Assembly: GCA_937900985.1 (NCBI GenBank)
Contig: CALCGM010000644.1
Coordinates: 1-8,243, forward strand
Reading direction: 5' to 3'
Source of the DNA: an uncultured Planctomycetaceae bacterium
GTDB lineage: Bacteria > Planctomycetota > Planctomycetia > Pirellulales > UBA1268
Length of the DNA stretch: 8,243 bases
The stretch's first letter is position 1. The number at the start of each line of letters is the position of its first letter. The notes under the pieces are model-generated. The model was given only the letters and a program-made list of their open reading frames with translations. It had not been told where the DNA came from and did no database searches. A program made the translations under genes and the position numbers. Of this stretch, positions 1-7,077 are shown piece after piece.

Positions 1-2
1 GC

Positions 3-1922
3 TGCCCGTCGGCCGACTGCCTGGAGGTGCTGCAGAGCCCGCCGTGGTGGCATCCTGCGGCAGTGCTTGAGCGGCTCCGCCGCCATGGCTCTCAGCTCCT
101 GCAGACGAGCATGCCTCGGGAGGTGGCCGGCCTAGCCGACGCGCTGCTGCTGGGCAACCGCGAGTGGCTGCCGCGCGAGCAGACCGAGCCTTTTCTTGTC
201 ACTGGCACGATTCACATCCTGGCGATCTCAGGCTTGCACGTGGGCATTCTGGCATGGGCCCTGTTTCGCCTCGTCCGGGCAACGCCGCTTGGTCGAGGGG
301 CCGCGCTCGCGGCTGTCGCGGCCACGACGGGAGGCTACATGCTCCTGGTGCACGCGGAGGTGCCGGTGGTGCGGGCCACCCTGATCGTGTGGCTCGCCTG
401 CCTGGCCGCCTGGCTGGGCCGGCGGCCGGTGGGAATCAACTCGCTGGCGGTGGTTGCGATTCTGGTGATGCTGCAGCAGCCGATGGGGCTCTTTCGCACC
501 GGCACCCAGCTCTCCTTTCTCTCCACCGCCGTGCTGATCCTGCTGGCCACGGCGGTCGCCCGCCAACGGCGATTGTCCGATCCGATCGCACGGCTGATCG
601 AGCAGAGCCGCCATCCACTTGAGCGGCGGTTGCGGGCCTTTGGCCGCGGTCTGCTGGCGACCCTGCTCGCCGGGGCTGCGGTGTGGGCGGTGACTGCGCC
701 GCTGGTGGCGATGCAGTATCACGTTGTGAGCCCGATCGCGCTGCTGCTCAATCCGGTGATCGCTCCGTTGGTCGCCGTGGCGATGGGCTGTGGGCTTGTC
801 TCGCTGGTGGTTGGGGTTGTTTCCCCGTGGCTGGCAGCCGTGCCTGCTGCCGCGTGTGCGGGCGTGCTGAGCCTGATTCAGGCGGCCGCCGAGGCGGCCG
901 CCGAGGTTCCCGGGGCCTATGCCTGGGTCAGTGGTCCGCCGGCTGCGTGGGGTGTCGGCTGGTACGCGGCGGTGCTGGTGTCGGTGATCCTTGCCAGCCG
1001 AGTGGGACTGCGACGGTTTTGGCGGTGGAGCATGCCCTGCCTGCTCTGGCTCGCTGTTGGGGCGGGGGCATGGGCGGTGGCGAGGGGGACGGCGGCCACC
1101 GGGCAGAGCCTTGAGGTCACGCTGGCATCGATGCGGCATGGCCTCGGGATCGTGGTGAGGCCGCCCTCAGGCGAGGTGCTCGTCTACGACGCGGGGCGGC
1201 TCGGTGCCCCCGCGGCGGCGCGGCGGGCCATGGAGGCGGTTCTTCGCGACGCCGGGATCGAGCGGATCGATCTGCTGGTGATTTCCCATGCCGATGCGGA
1301 TCACTTCAACGCCGTTGGCGAGCTCGTGGAGCGGTTTCGCGTTGGCCGGCTGGCTGTCGCCCCCGCGTTTCTGGAGAGCGATTCCCCCGAGGTGGCCGCG
1401 GTGGTGCGGGAGGCTGGCAGGCGGCGGATACCGCTGGAGGTGGTGACTGCTGGCGAGTCGCTGGCCTTCAGCCCGACGGCCAAACTTCAGGTGCTGCATC
1501 CGCTCGTCGGTGCGGCCGCAGATGGCAACGACAACGCCGTCAGTCTCGTGCTCACTGTCGAAGCTGCGGGCCGGCGGCTGCTGCTGACCGGCGATCTCGA
1601 TGGCGAGGCGGTCGACGACCTGCTCGCTCGTGGTGTGCCCGAGTGTGATGCGATGGTCGCTCCCCATCACGGCAGCCGCACCTCGCTGCCTCCACGGCTG
1701 GCTGCGGCCGTCAGGCCGCGGGTGGTGCTTGTCAGCGGCACGGGCGACAGCGGCTGGCATGAGGTCCGCGAGGCCTATGCGGCAACCGGGCCAGAGGGCC
1801 ACGCCGAGGTGGCCTGCACCTGCCGTGAGGGGGCTCTTCGCCTGTGGATGGACGACCGAGGCGTGCGGATCAGCCGGGGCACCGCACGCGGCTGGCAGGA
1901 CACCGCGTGGCTCGATCCCTAA
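3..1922 (+). CDS. comEC: ComEC/Rec2 family DNA-uptake channel, 5' end outside window
   Basis: ComEC is the inner-membrane channel that carries single-stranded DNA into the cytoplasm during natural transformation. Residues here are counted from the GTG at base 27. The Competence-domain signature HILAISGLHVGIL is at 63-75 and is followed by several hydrophobic helices up to about residue 350, with NPVIAPLV at 242-249. A C-terminal metallo-beta-lactamase-like domain starts near 362. It carries HADADH (421-426), NDNAVSLVL (501-509), TGDLD (521-525) and PHHGS (546-550), the usual ComEC series. The frame stays open leftwards to the window edge. Full-length members have a further N-terminal membrane/OB-like (DUF4131) region, so the GTG at 27 is probably internal and the gene starts upstream. 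The metal-site motifs look intact and nothing suggests decay. Its end converges with ccsA across 16 bases. Family assignment is firm; an active transformation system in this organism is inference. Confidence 0.95.
   Translation, partial: CPSADCLEVLQSPPWWHPAAVLERLRRHGSQLLQTSMPREVAGLADALLLGNREWLPREQTEPFLVTGTIHILAISGLHVGILAWALFRLVRATPLGRGAALAAVAATTGGYMLLVHAEVPVVRATLIVWLACLAAWLGRRPVGINSLAVVAILVMLQQPMGLFRTGTQLSFLSTAVLILLATAVARQRRLSDPIARLIEQSRHPLERRLRAFGRGLLATLLAGAAVWAVTAPLVAMQYHVVSPIALLLNPVIAPLVAVAMGCGLVSLVVGVVSPWLAAVPAAACAGVLSLIQAAAEAAAEVPGAYAWVSGPPAAWGVGWYAAVLVSVILASRVGLRRFWRWSMPCLLWLAVGAGAWAVARGTAATGQSLEVTLASMRHGLGIVVRPPSGEVLVYDAGRLGAPAAARRAMEAVLRDAGIERIDLLVISHADADHFNAVGELVERFRVGRLAVAPAFLESDSPEVAAVVREAGRRRIPLEVVTAGESLAFSPTAKLQVLHPLVGAAADGNDNAVSLVLTVEAAGRRLLLTGDLDGEAVDDLLARGVPECDAMVAPHHGSRTSLPPRLAAAVRPRVVLVSGTGDSGWHEVREAYAATGPEGHAEVACTCREGALRLWMDDRGVRISRGTARGWQDTAWLDP
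1885..1909. repeat. Perfect 7-bp inverted repeat at the convergent 3' ends
   Basis: CACGCGG (1885-1891) and CCGCGTG (1903-1909) are perfect reverse complements separated by 11 bases. The repeat ends about 10 bases before the comEC stop codon, and the ccsA stop lies just beyond. Neither strand shows a T-tract after it, so it is not a canonical intrinsic terminator. It could slow transcription or be chance in GC-rich coding DNA. No better terminator candidate is visible in the 16-base gap between the two genes. Confidence 0.25.
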
Positions 1923-1938
1923 AGATGCCGCTGGAACC

Positions 1939-4719
1939 TCAGCCGCTCGGAGCGTTGGCCGACATGGATGGCGAAGACGATGGGGCCGAGATCGCCTCAT
2001 CAGCCTCGTCGGAGAGGCTGCCAGTTTCTAGGCGGAGCCGCCAGCCGGCGGCTCCCAGCAGAAGCAGGTTGAGCACCAGGAAGGAGAAAAACTCCGTCTG
2101 CCCTCCCTGGCCAAACCCGTAGGAGTGCAGGCCGGCTCCCAGCAGAAAGTTGACGCCATACCACGACATGCCGATCACAGCCGCCCCGAGCACGCTGCCC
2201 GCCGCCAGGCCAAAGTCGCCAATCCAGCCGATGTAGCGGCCATGCAGAATGATGAGGTAGGCCAGCAGGCTCACCAGTGCCCAGACCTCCTTGGGATCCC
2301 AGCCCCAGAAGCGGCCCCAGGAGACATCGGCCCAGAGGCCGCCGAGGATTGTGCCGGCTGCCAGCAGCAGCACGGCCACCTGCATTGCCTTGTAGATGAA
2401 GCCGGCGAGTGCCACGGTTGCCAGCGGAGCCTTGCGGCCGGTGCGGGCATCGCGATAGCGGCCGAAGAGGTAGTAGCCCAGCGACAGGCAGCCGAGCCCC
2501 CAGGCGAGGGCGCCCGCGGCGTAGCTCGAGACGATCGTCAGCACGTGGATCGTGAGCCAGAAGTTGTCGCGAAGCACAGGCTGAAGCGGGCTAAACTGCT
2601 TGCCGGGGATCGGGAAAAACCAGGCGATAAACGTTCCGGCAAAGGCGACGGCGGTGACCACCAGGCCGAAGGAGCGGCGGTCATACACCTCAGGCAGTCG
2701 CTTGGCCAAGACCCCCTGAGCCCAGCTCATCGGAACCGTCAGCGGCGAGACCACTCCACAGAGCAGCACCCGCGGCAGGAACCAGACCGTTGGGATCAGC
2801 ACCGAAAGGCCCACAAGCCAGACGACGAGGTTGTTGAGATTGGGGACGGACGAATCGATGTCTGTCTGCGGCAGCAGGTTGATAATCGTGCGATCGCCTG
2901 CGGCATACGGGGCGAGCGTGAGAATCCAGACAACGCCCGCGGAGACAGCTAGCCGCGGCAGCAGCAGCAGCCACTGCGCGAACGCCGGCCCGCCCTGCTC
3001 TCCCGGCAGGAACCGCCCTGCGGGAGCTGGCAGCGCCGTCGCCTTCCAGGCCGCCGCCGCCCCGGCGGCACAGATCGGTGAGAGCAAAAACCACAGCCCG
3101 AGGAGCGACAGGAAAAACGGGACGTAGATCACCGTCTCATACATGTTGGTCACCGGGGCCCAGCCGGTGATCGCAATTCGTTGGGCAAACGCCCACGCGG
3201 TCCAGACGAGCTCAGCTGCCAGGAGCCCGACACCGCTCCAGAACATCAGCCCGCGAACGCGGCCAAACGCGAGGGCAAAGCCGGCCATTGCCGCCAGGCT
3301 GAGCACCCAGGAGTTGCGGAAAGGATCGGTCGTGTTGTAGGCCACTTCGCGTTGCGTGCTGCCTTCGGGCGGATAGGCCGTCCAGGCCAGCAGGTCGGCG
3401 TCGAGCCGTTCGACGGGCAGGTCTTCCCGGGCGACTTCGATCGACGTGCCGATCCGACGCAGCGCGGCGGCGAGCCTGCTGGAAGCCTCTGCCAGCGGCT
3501 CACTGGTGCTCAGCGTCGCCTGCTCGCTGACGGCGGCCTGCATGGCCGCGAAGGCATCTCGGGCCGCGGCAAGGTCGGCTTCGTCGTAGCCGGGAAGCAG
3601 CTCCGTCGGCGCGTCGAGCAGCACCGTGAGGCCGAGCCAGGGAGGCATGTCGTGATCGGCGTCACGCTCTGTTTCGAGGGCTCCCGCGTGGAGCGCGGGC
3701 ACCACTGCTGGCGAGCCGCCGTTGTCGAAGAGCGCTTCGCCAAGCACACCGGTTTTCTCCGCAAACTGCTGCGACTGCCGCACAATGCTGGCCGAGAACC
3801 CACCCTCGACCACGAGATCGCGGAGAGCTGTCACTGCCCGCGAGGCCTCGAGCATGCCTGGCAGCACCTCGGCCGTCGGGAAGCGGGTGCTCTCCCCCAT
3901 CCCCTCCAGCACGGCAAGCAGGGCTGCGTCGACCGCCTCGCAGGCGGCCGCCGCCGACGCAGTGCCAGCGGCGTCGTCGCTGCCACCAGCCGCCTCGCCC
4001 TCGGCGGCTGCGGCCGCCTCGGCGTCGCCGATGGCAGTTCGCAAAGGCCGCCAGCTGGCGACGAGCGTCTCAAAGAGTGAGGTAAACCGGGTGCGACCGA
4101 TGGCGTCGTCGCTGCTGCGAAAGGTCAGCTGGCGGTAGGTGACATACGCCCGCCACAGCTGGTCGACCTTCGCGTCGACGCCCTCAAGGCGAAACTCATC
4201 GCCGGCGGCCTGGGCCCGCCGCCGTCGCTCGTCGATCTGCATCAGCCGCTCGCGAAGCGGGCCCGATTCTGCAACATCCGCCGGGCTCGCGTGCTTCAGC
4301 CGCTGCTTTCCATCGGGCCCTTCGTCGAAAACGGGCAGGTCGAGCAGCGCCCGCAGCTCCTCATGCTCGGCAATCAACAGCGGCACATCTTCCCAGGCCT
4401 CCGCCCGAGTGAGCCACTCCAGCAGCAGGGCATCGGCGTTCCACCGCGTCGGCTCATCGCTGTCAGGAGAGGCGAGCGACGGCCGTTGGGCGTTGGTGAT
4501 GGTCTCCACCCGACGCCGGGCAAACGTGTCGAGCGGCATGATCCGGCCATCTTCAAGCACCGGGATCGCTCGCCAGGCGGCCAGCGGGTCGCTGCCGACG
4601 CCCTCAGCCGCTGCTCCACACGGGAGAGCAATCAGGCTGGCAAGCACAACAAGGCTCGAGACAGCGAGCAGCTTTCGCGTGGGCATGCACACGCGGACCG
4701 AGACGGTGGCTGGTTGCAT
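1939..4719 (-). CDS. ccsA: Cytochrome c biogenesis protein CcsA with large exported N-terminal region
   Basis: CcsA is the haem-handling half of the System II (CcsBA) cytochrome c synthetase in the cytoplasmic membrane. From the ATG at 4719 it is 926 residues. Residues 1-40 look like a signal peptide (positive start, hydrophobic core, then AAAEG). Residues about 40-455 are soluble and probably extracytoplasmic, opening with GRIMPLDTFARR (58-69). A small-residue, Ala-rich stretch lies at about 233-265 and includes C260. About eleven hydrophobic helices follow from 468 to 893. The CcsA core includes PVTNMYET (522-529), the WWD haem motif WGRFWGWDPKEVWAL (801-815), flanking H725 and H865 (HSYG) expected to ligate external haem, and membrane H826. 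Typical CcsA proteins have only the membrane core, about 300 residues, so this one is unusually long. It follows resB on the same strand. The open frame extends to a TTG at 4818 overlapping the resB stop, but those 33 residues are His/Arg-rich with no ribosome site, so the ATG is preferred. Family assignment is very secure; the start is less so. Confidence 0.93.
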   Translation of the reverse strand: MQPATVSVRVCMPTRKLLAVSSLVVLASLIALPCGAAAEGVGSDPLAAWRAIPVLEDGRIMPLDTFARRRVETITNAQRPSLASPDSDEPTRWNADALLLEWLTRAEAWEDVPLLIAEHEELRALLDLPVFDEGPDGKQRLKHASPADVAESGPLRERLMQIDERRRRAQAAGDEFRLEGVDAKVDQLWRAYVTYRQLTFRSSDDAIGRTRFTSLFETLVASWRPLRTAIGDAEAAAAAEGEAAGGSDDAAGTASAAAACEAVDAALLAVLEGMGESTRFPTAEVLPGMLEASRAVTALRDLVVEGGFSASIVRQSQQFAEKTGVLGEALFDNGGSPAVVPALHAGALETERDADHDMPPWLGLTVLLDAPTELLPGYDEADLAAARDAFAAMQAAVSEQATLSTSEPLAEASSRLAAALRRIGTSIEVAREDLPVERLDADLLAWTAYPPEGSTQREVAYNTTDPFRNSWVLSLAAMAGFALAFGRVRGLMFWSGVGLLAAELVWTAWAFAQRIAITGWAPVTNMYETVIYVPFFLSLLGLWFLLSPICAAGAAAAWKATALPAPAGRFLPGEQGGPAFAQWLLLLPRLAVSAGVVWILTLAPYAAGDRTIINLLPQTDIDSSVPNLNNLVVWLVGLSVLIPTVWFLPRVLLCGVVSPLTVPMSWAQGVLAKRLPEVYDRRSFGLVVTAVAFAGTFIAWFFPIPGKQFSPLQPVLRDNFWLTIHVLTIVSSYAAGALAWGLGCLSLGYYLFGRYRDARTGRKAPLATVALAGFIYKAMQVAVLLLAAGTILGGLWADVSWGRFWGWDPKEVWALVSLLAYLIILHGRYIGWIGDFGLAAGSVLGAAVIGMSWYGVNFLLGAGLHSYGFGQGGQTEFFSFLVLNLLLLGAAGWRLRLETGSLSDEADEAISAPSSSPSMSANAPSG

Positions 4720-4731
4720 GATGCGTAAGGT

Positions 4732-4736
4732 CTCCT
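4732..4736 (-). promoter_or_regulatory. Ribosome binding site favouring the ccsA ATG start
   Basis: On the minus strand AGGAG lies 12 bases before the ATG at 4719. The spacing is slightly long but usable. No comparable purine motif precedes the TTG at 4818 or the later in-frame ATG at 4686. This decides for the 4719 start, which keeps a plausible signal peptide at the N-terminus. Starting at 4686 would also leave a good signal peptide and cannot be excluded. Confidence 0.5.
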
Positions 4737-4787
4737 GATGTCGGGCGTAGTCGAGCCGCGAGTGCCGCAGGCTCCGCTGGCAGTGGT

Positions 4788-4815
4788 GCAACAACAAAAC
4801 AGCAACGGGGTTGCT
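4788..4815 (-). terminator. Terminator-like hairpin between resB and ccsA
   Basis: On the minus strand AGCAAC (4815-4810), loop CCC (4809-4807) and GTTGCT (4806-4801) form a perfect 6-bp stem. It is followed directly by the T-rich run GTTTTGTTGTTGC (4800-4788). The stem begins on the last base of the resB TGA stop. The shape is that of a weak intrinsic terminator or attenuator, or a 3'-end-stabilising structure that separates resB and ccsA message levels. The stem is short and only half GC, and the T-run is interrupted by G, so termination would probably be partial. Confidence 0.4.
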
Positions 4816-6971
4816 CAAACGGCGACGAGCTTCTCGGCCGGCTTCGCTGGGGCGATGGAGCTCTCGCGAGCGACCCGTCGCTTGGGGGCGAAGAAGTAGG
4901 CCTTCATGTAAAACATCGTGAAAATCCCCGCCACGATCAGCAGGCTCCCGAAGTATTTTGTGCCGCGGCCGGGATCGTAGTTGACGGTGAGCACCGACGC
5001 CTCCAGCCGCTCCGGCGGCTCCCCGCCATTGGCCTCAGTCATCTTCGTCGCAAACCGTTCATAGAGCGGGTCGCCGGGAAGCCAGGGGCCCATAAAGCTT
5101 TCTTGAAACAGCCGGTAGGAGTGGCCGCTTTGGGGATCAGAGAAATCGACCGGCGCGTTCATCGTGATGGTGACAGGCTGTTCCACCAGTGGATCTCCAG
5201 CGTCGTCAACAAACTTCACGATGCTCGAGAAGTGGCTCGCCTGGCTGGTGCCGGGGTCGAGCCGTCGCTCGAAGTTTTGCAACGCCACATCGAAGCCGAT
5301 GTCGACCGCGTCGGGCTCCATGGTGACGGCCACGGTGCGGCCTCGGCCGTTGACGACCTTTCGCTCAGTGCTGTTCGGGGGTTCGGGAGCGGGCTCAATC
5401 GGCATTCCCGCCAGCCAGAACTCTTCGGAGGTGCCATCGACTGTGAGCCGCAGCTTGGCCGCCCGCCGCTTGGCTGAAGGCGGTTTGCTCTTGTCGAAAG
5501 GCAGCGGCAGCGTGACCACCTCAAGCTCATCGGCGGGCAGGAATCGCTCCACCTGCATCTGGAGCGTGCCCATCGGCATGGAAAACGCCTCCACGCCCTG
5601 CCCATCCAGTGGGAGCGGGCCGGCCGTGAGTTTTGGAGGCTGCCAGCAGCGGTAGTAGAGCTGGCGATCGCTGCCCTGGATGACGTCGATCCGGCTCTTG
5701 GCCTGGCCCTGCATGCGGGCGGCAGCATCGGCGACCTCCGGCTCAATCCAGAGCGCCCCATACACCCCTGCCCGGGTGGCCTGCACCGCCACCTCCGGCA
5801 TGTCGGCCACGATCACGACCTCTTCGCCAGCGTCGTCGCTGCCGCGGAACACGCGACCGCGAACAGCCGAGAGCCGTGGCTCAAAGTCGGTCAGTTCGAA
5901 GGCGATGTTGGTGCCGGCGATGACCTGCCGGCCTTTCCCGATCGCCTCATCGACAACGACGCGGTGCACCGCACCGTCGGCCACCAGCACCAGCTGGCCC
6001 TGCGTGCCAAAGCCCAGCTCGGCATCGGGACCGGCTGCCAAGAATGCGTCGGTTTCTGCCTGAGAACGAGCCTTCCAGAAGACCACGGTTCCTCCGCCAA
6101 CCGTCTGGCGGTGACGAGGCGTTCCGCCGGCCAGCGGGTTGGGCTGCCAGCTCAGTTCCACCGGGATCCACATGCTCTGCGGATTCGTGGCCCCTGCCCC
6201 GCCAAAGGCATCGCTGCCAATCCGCAGGCTCACGCTCGGAGCGAGCACTGCGGTGGAGTCTGCAAAGAAATCGAGCACCTCCAGGCGGATGCTCCCGTCG
6301 TCAAAGAGCACTCCACCATCCCGGGCCGCGAGCCCCCAGGGAAACCACGATCGCTTGGCTGGCGGCGCCGCACCGGCGACCGGCTGCACGCCTGCTCCCG
6401 GATACTCGATCCAGTTGAACGGGCCCGAGCGGAATGGAATCGGGCCGATGGTCCGCGCGGCGTTTTCGCCGCCGGCCTGGCGTGCCGCTCCAGCCGAGCC
6501 AACTTTGAGCACAAAGGAGTGGGAATCCTCATACGCTAGCCGTCCGCGGTCGCCCTCGATCAATGGAATCTGGGCGTCGATTCCTCCCCGCTGCGACATC
6601 AGGCAGCCGGCGAGCAAGACGAGCAGGCCGATGTGGGTGATCACAAACCCGGTCTGGTGCCGTTTCCAGGGGTAGCGGATGGCTGCTGCAGAGAAAATGC
6701 TCACCGCGAGAAGGGCGTTGAGCAGCGTGAACCACCAGGTGTTCCAGATTCCAAACTTGACGGCCTCGGTGCCAAAGGCACTTTCGACGAAGGTGCCCAC
6801 GCCCAACACGATCGCCAGCAGCGAGATGAGAACGACAGCCAGCTGCAGCGACGCGAGAAACTCGTAGCAGCGAAGCACCGTGCGAACGAACCACGGCTGA
6901 TCAGGTGAGGCGAGCCGGCGGGCCATGAAGTGCTCGAAGAGGCGGGGGCGGGCGTAGGGGAAGAGCGCCAC
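4815..6971 (-). CDS. resB: Cytochrome c biogenesis protein ResB (Ccs1/CcsB)
   Basis: ResB partners CcsA in System II cytochrome c maturation. It helps export haem and presents the apocytochrome to the synthetase. The protein has 718 residues. Three N-terminal helices are at about 36-60, 77-97 and 109-126, with H113 in THIGLL of the third helix, the position of the membrane haem-ligand histidine known for this family. A long extracytoplasmic region (about 127-673) follows. Near its end are the ResB-like segments DIGFDVALQNFERRLDPGT (557-575) and YRLFQESF (619-626), then NYDPGRGTKYFGS (664-676) leading into the last helix (about 674-693) and a short basic tail. Many ResB proteins have about 450-550 residues, so the soluble region is enlarged. 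No CXXCH is present. The GTG at 6971 is chosen because GGAG lies 7 bases upstream. An ATG at 6926 would remove 15 residues and keep all helices. It is upstream of ccsA, as expected for a partner gene. Confidence 0.92.
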   Translation of the reverse strand: MALFPYARPRLFEHFMARRLASPDQPWFVRTVLRCYEFLASLQLAVVLISLLAIVLGVGTFVESAFGTEAVKFGIWNTWWFTLLNALLAVSIFSAAAIRYPWKRHQTGFVITHIGLLVLLAGCLMSQRGGIDAQIPLIEGDRGRLAYEDSHSFVLKVGSAGAARQAGGENAARTIGPIPFRSGPFNWIEYPGAGVQPVAGAAPPAKRSWFPWGLAARDGGVLFDDGSIRLEVLDFFADSTAVLAPSVSLRIGSDAFGGAGATNPQSMWIPVELSWQPNPLAGGTPRHRQTVGGGTVVFWKARSQAETDAFLAAGPDAELGFGTQGQLVLVADGAVHRVVVDEAIGKGRQVIAGTNIAFELTDFEPRLSAVRGRVFRGSDDAGEEVVIVADMPEVAVQATRAGVYGALWIEPEVADAAARMQGQAKSRIDVIQGSDRQLYYRCWQPPKLTAGPLPLDGQGVEAFSMPMGTLQMQVERFLPADELEVVTLPLPFDKSKPPSAKRRAAKLRLTVDGTSEEFWLAGMPIEPAPEPPNSTERKVVNGRGRTVAVTMEPDAVDIGFDVALQNFERRLDPGTSQASHFSSIVKFVDDAGDPLVEQPVTITMNAPVDFSDPQSGHSYRLFQESFMGPWLPGDPLYERFATKMTEANGGEPPERLEASVLTVNYDPGRGTKYFGSLLIVAGIFTMFYMKAYFFAPKRRVARESSIAPAKPAEKLVAV

Positions 6972-6978
6972 CGCCCTT

Positions 6979-6982
6979 CTCC
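6979..6982 (-). promoter_or_regulatory. Ribosome binding site for resB
   Basis: GGAG on the minus strand sits 7 bases before the GTG at 6971, a good spacing. It supports the GTG over the downstream ATG at 6926. If the TATAAT at 6989-6994 is the true -10, transcription would start about at this motif, leaving a very short leader. In that case the 6926 ATG deserves consideration. Confidence 0.45.
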
Positions 6983-6988
6983 ACCGCC

Positions 6989-6994
6989 ATTATA
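6989..6994 (-). promoter_or_regulatory. Candidate -10 promoter element upstream of resB
   Basis: A perfect TATAAT on the minus strand stands out in a very GC-rich 106-base intergenic region, directly upstream of resB. The -35 side is weak: TTGCTC at 7020-7015 matches only TTG and would need a 20-base spacer, and the 17-base position reads CTCCGC. There is no extended TG motif. The predicted start would fall near 6980-6982, giving a leader of about ten bases. It would make resB-ccsA a separate transcription unit from the HTH gene. Confidence 0.4.
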
Positions 6995-7021
6995 GCGCCG
7001 CCAGCGGCCCCGCGGAGCAAG

Positions 7022-7046
7022 CAGGCGTCGAGCGGGGCTCGTCCTG
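7022..7046 (-). terminator. Hairpin downstream of the HTH membrane-protein gene
   Basis: On the minus strand CAGG-A-CGAGC (7046-7037), loop CCC, and GCTCG-ACG-CCTG (7033-7022) fold into a 9-bp stem broken by a 1x3 internal loop. It begins about 32 bases after the stop of the HTH gene and lies upstream of the TATAAT of resB. There is no T-tract, so it is not a standard intrinsic terminator. It may still mark the 3' end of that transcript, or be an operator-like inverted repeat for the resB promoter. The rest of the intergenic region shows nothing further. Confidence 0.3.
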
Positions 7047-7077
7047 GTGCACAGCGGCTCGCGAGGCGGCGATTGGC

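Noticed and set aside
27..29. GTG at 27 as the true comEC start
   Set aside because: The frame is open upstream to the edge, GGAG directly abuts the GTG with no spacing, and the family's N-terminal region would be missing.
228..1139. Long minus-strand open frame (303 codons) opposite comEC
   Set aside because: Its translation is rich in Arg, Pro, His and Gln with no motifs, and it lies wholly opposite the well-supported comEC frame. It is a typical shadow of GC-rich coding DNA.
2125..2952. Plus-strand open frame (275 codons) opposite the CcsA core
   Set aside because: It is Gln/His/Arg/Asp-rich antisense of the conserved CcsA membrane helices, including the WWD motif.
3181..4080. Long plus-strand open frame (299 codons) opposite ccsA
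   Set aside because: It has no recognisable domain and a composition typical of antisense frames. It overlaps the exported part of CcsA, whose own frame has a signal peptide and continuous family features.
4720..4818. TTG start for ccsA overlapping the resB stop
   Set aside because: It would add 33 hydrophilic residues before the signal peptide, has no ribosome site, and lies on the terminator-like hairpin. The ATG at 4719 has AGGAG upstream.
6901..6990. 29-codon minus-strand ORF starting from the ATG inside TATAATGG
   Set aside because: Its ATG overlaps the proposed -10 and would lie upstream of the transcription start. The peptide is Pro/Leu/Arg-rich and overlaps the start of resB in another frame, with no sign of selection.
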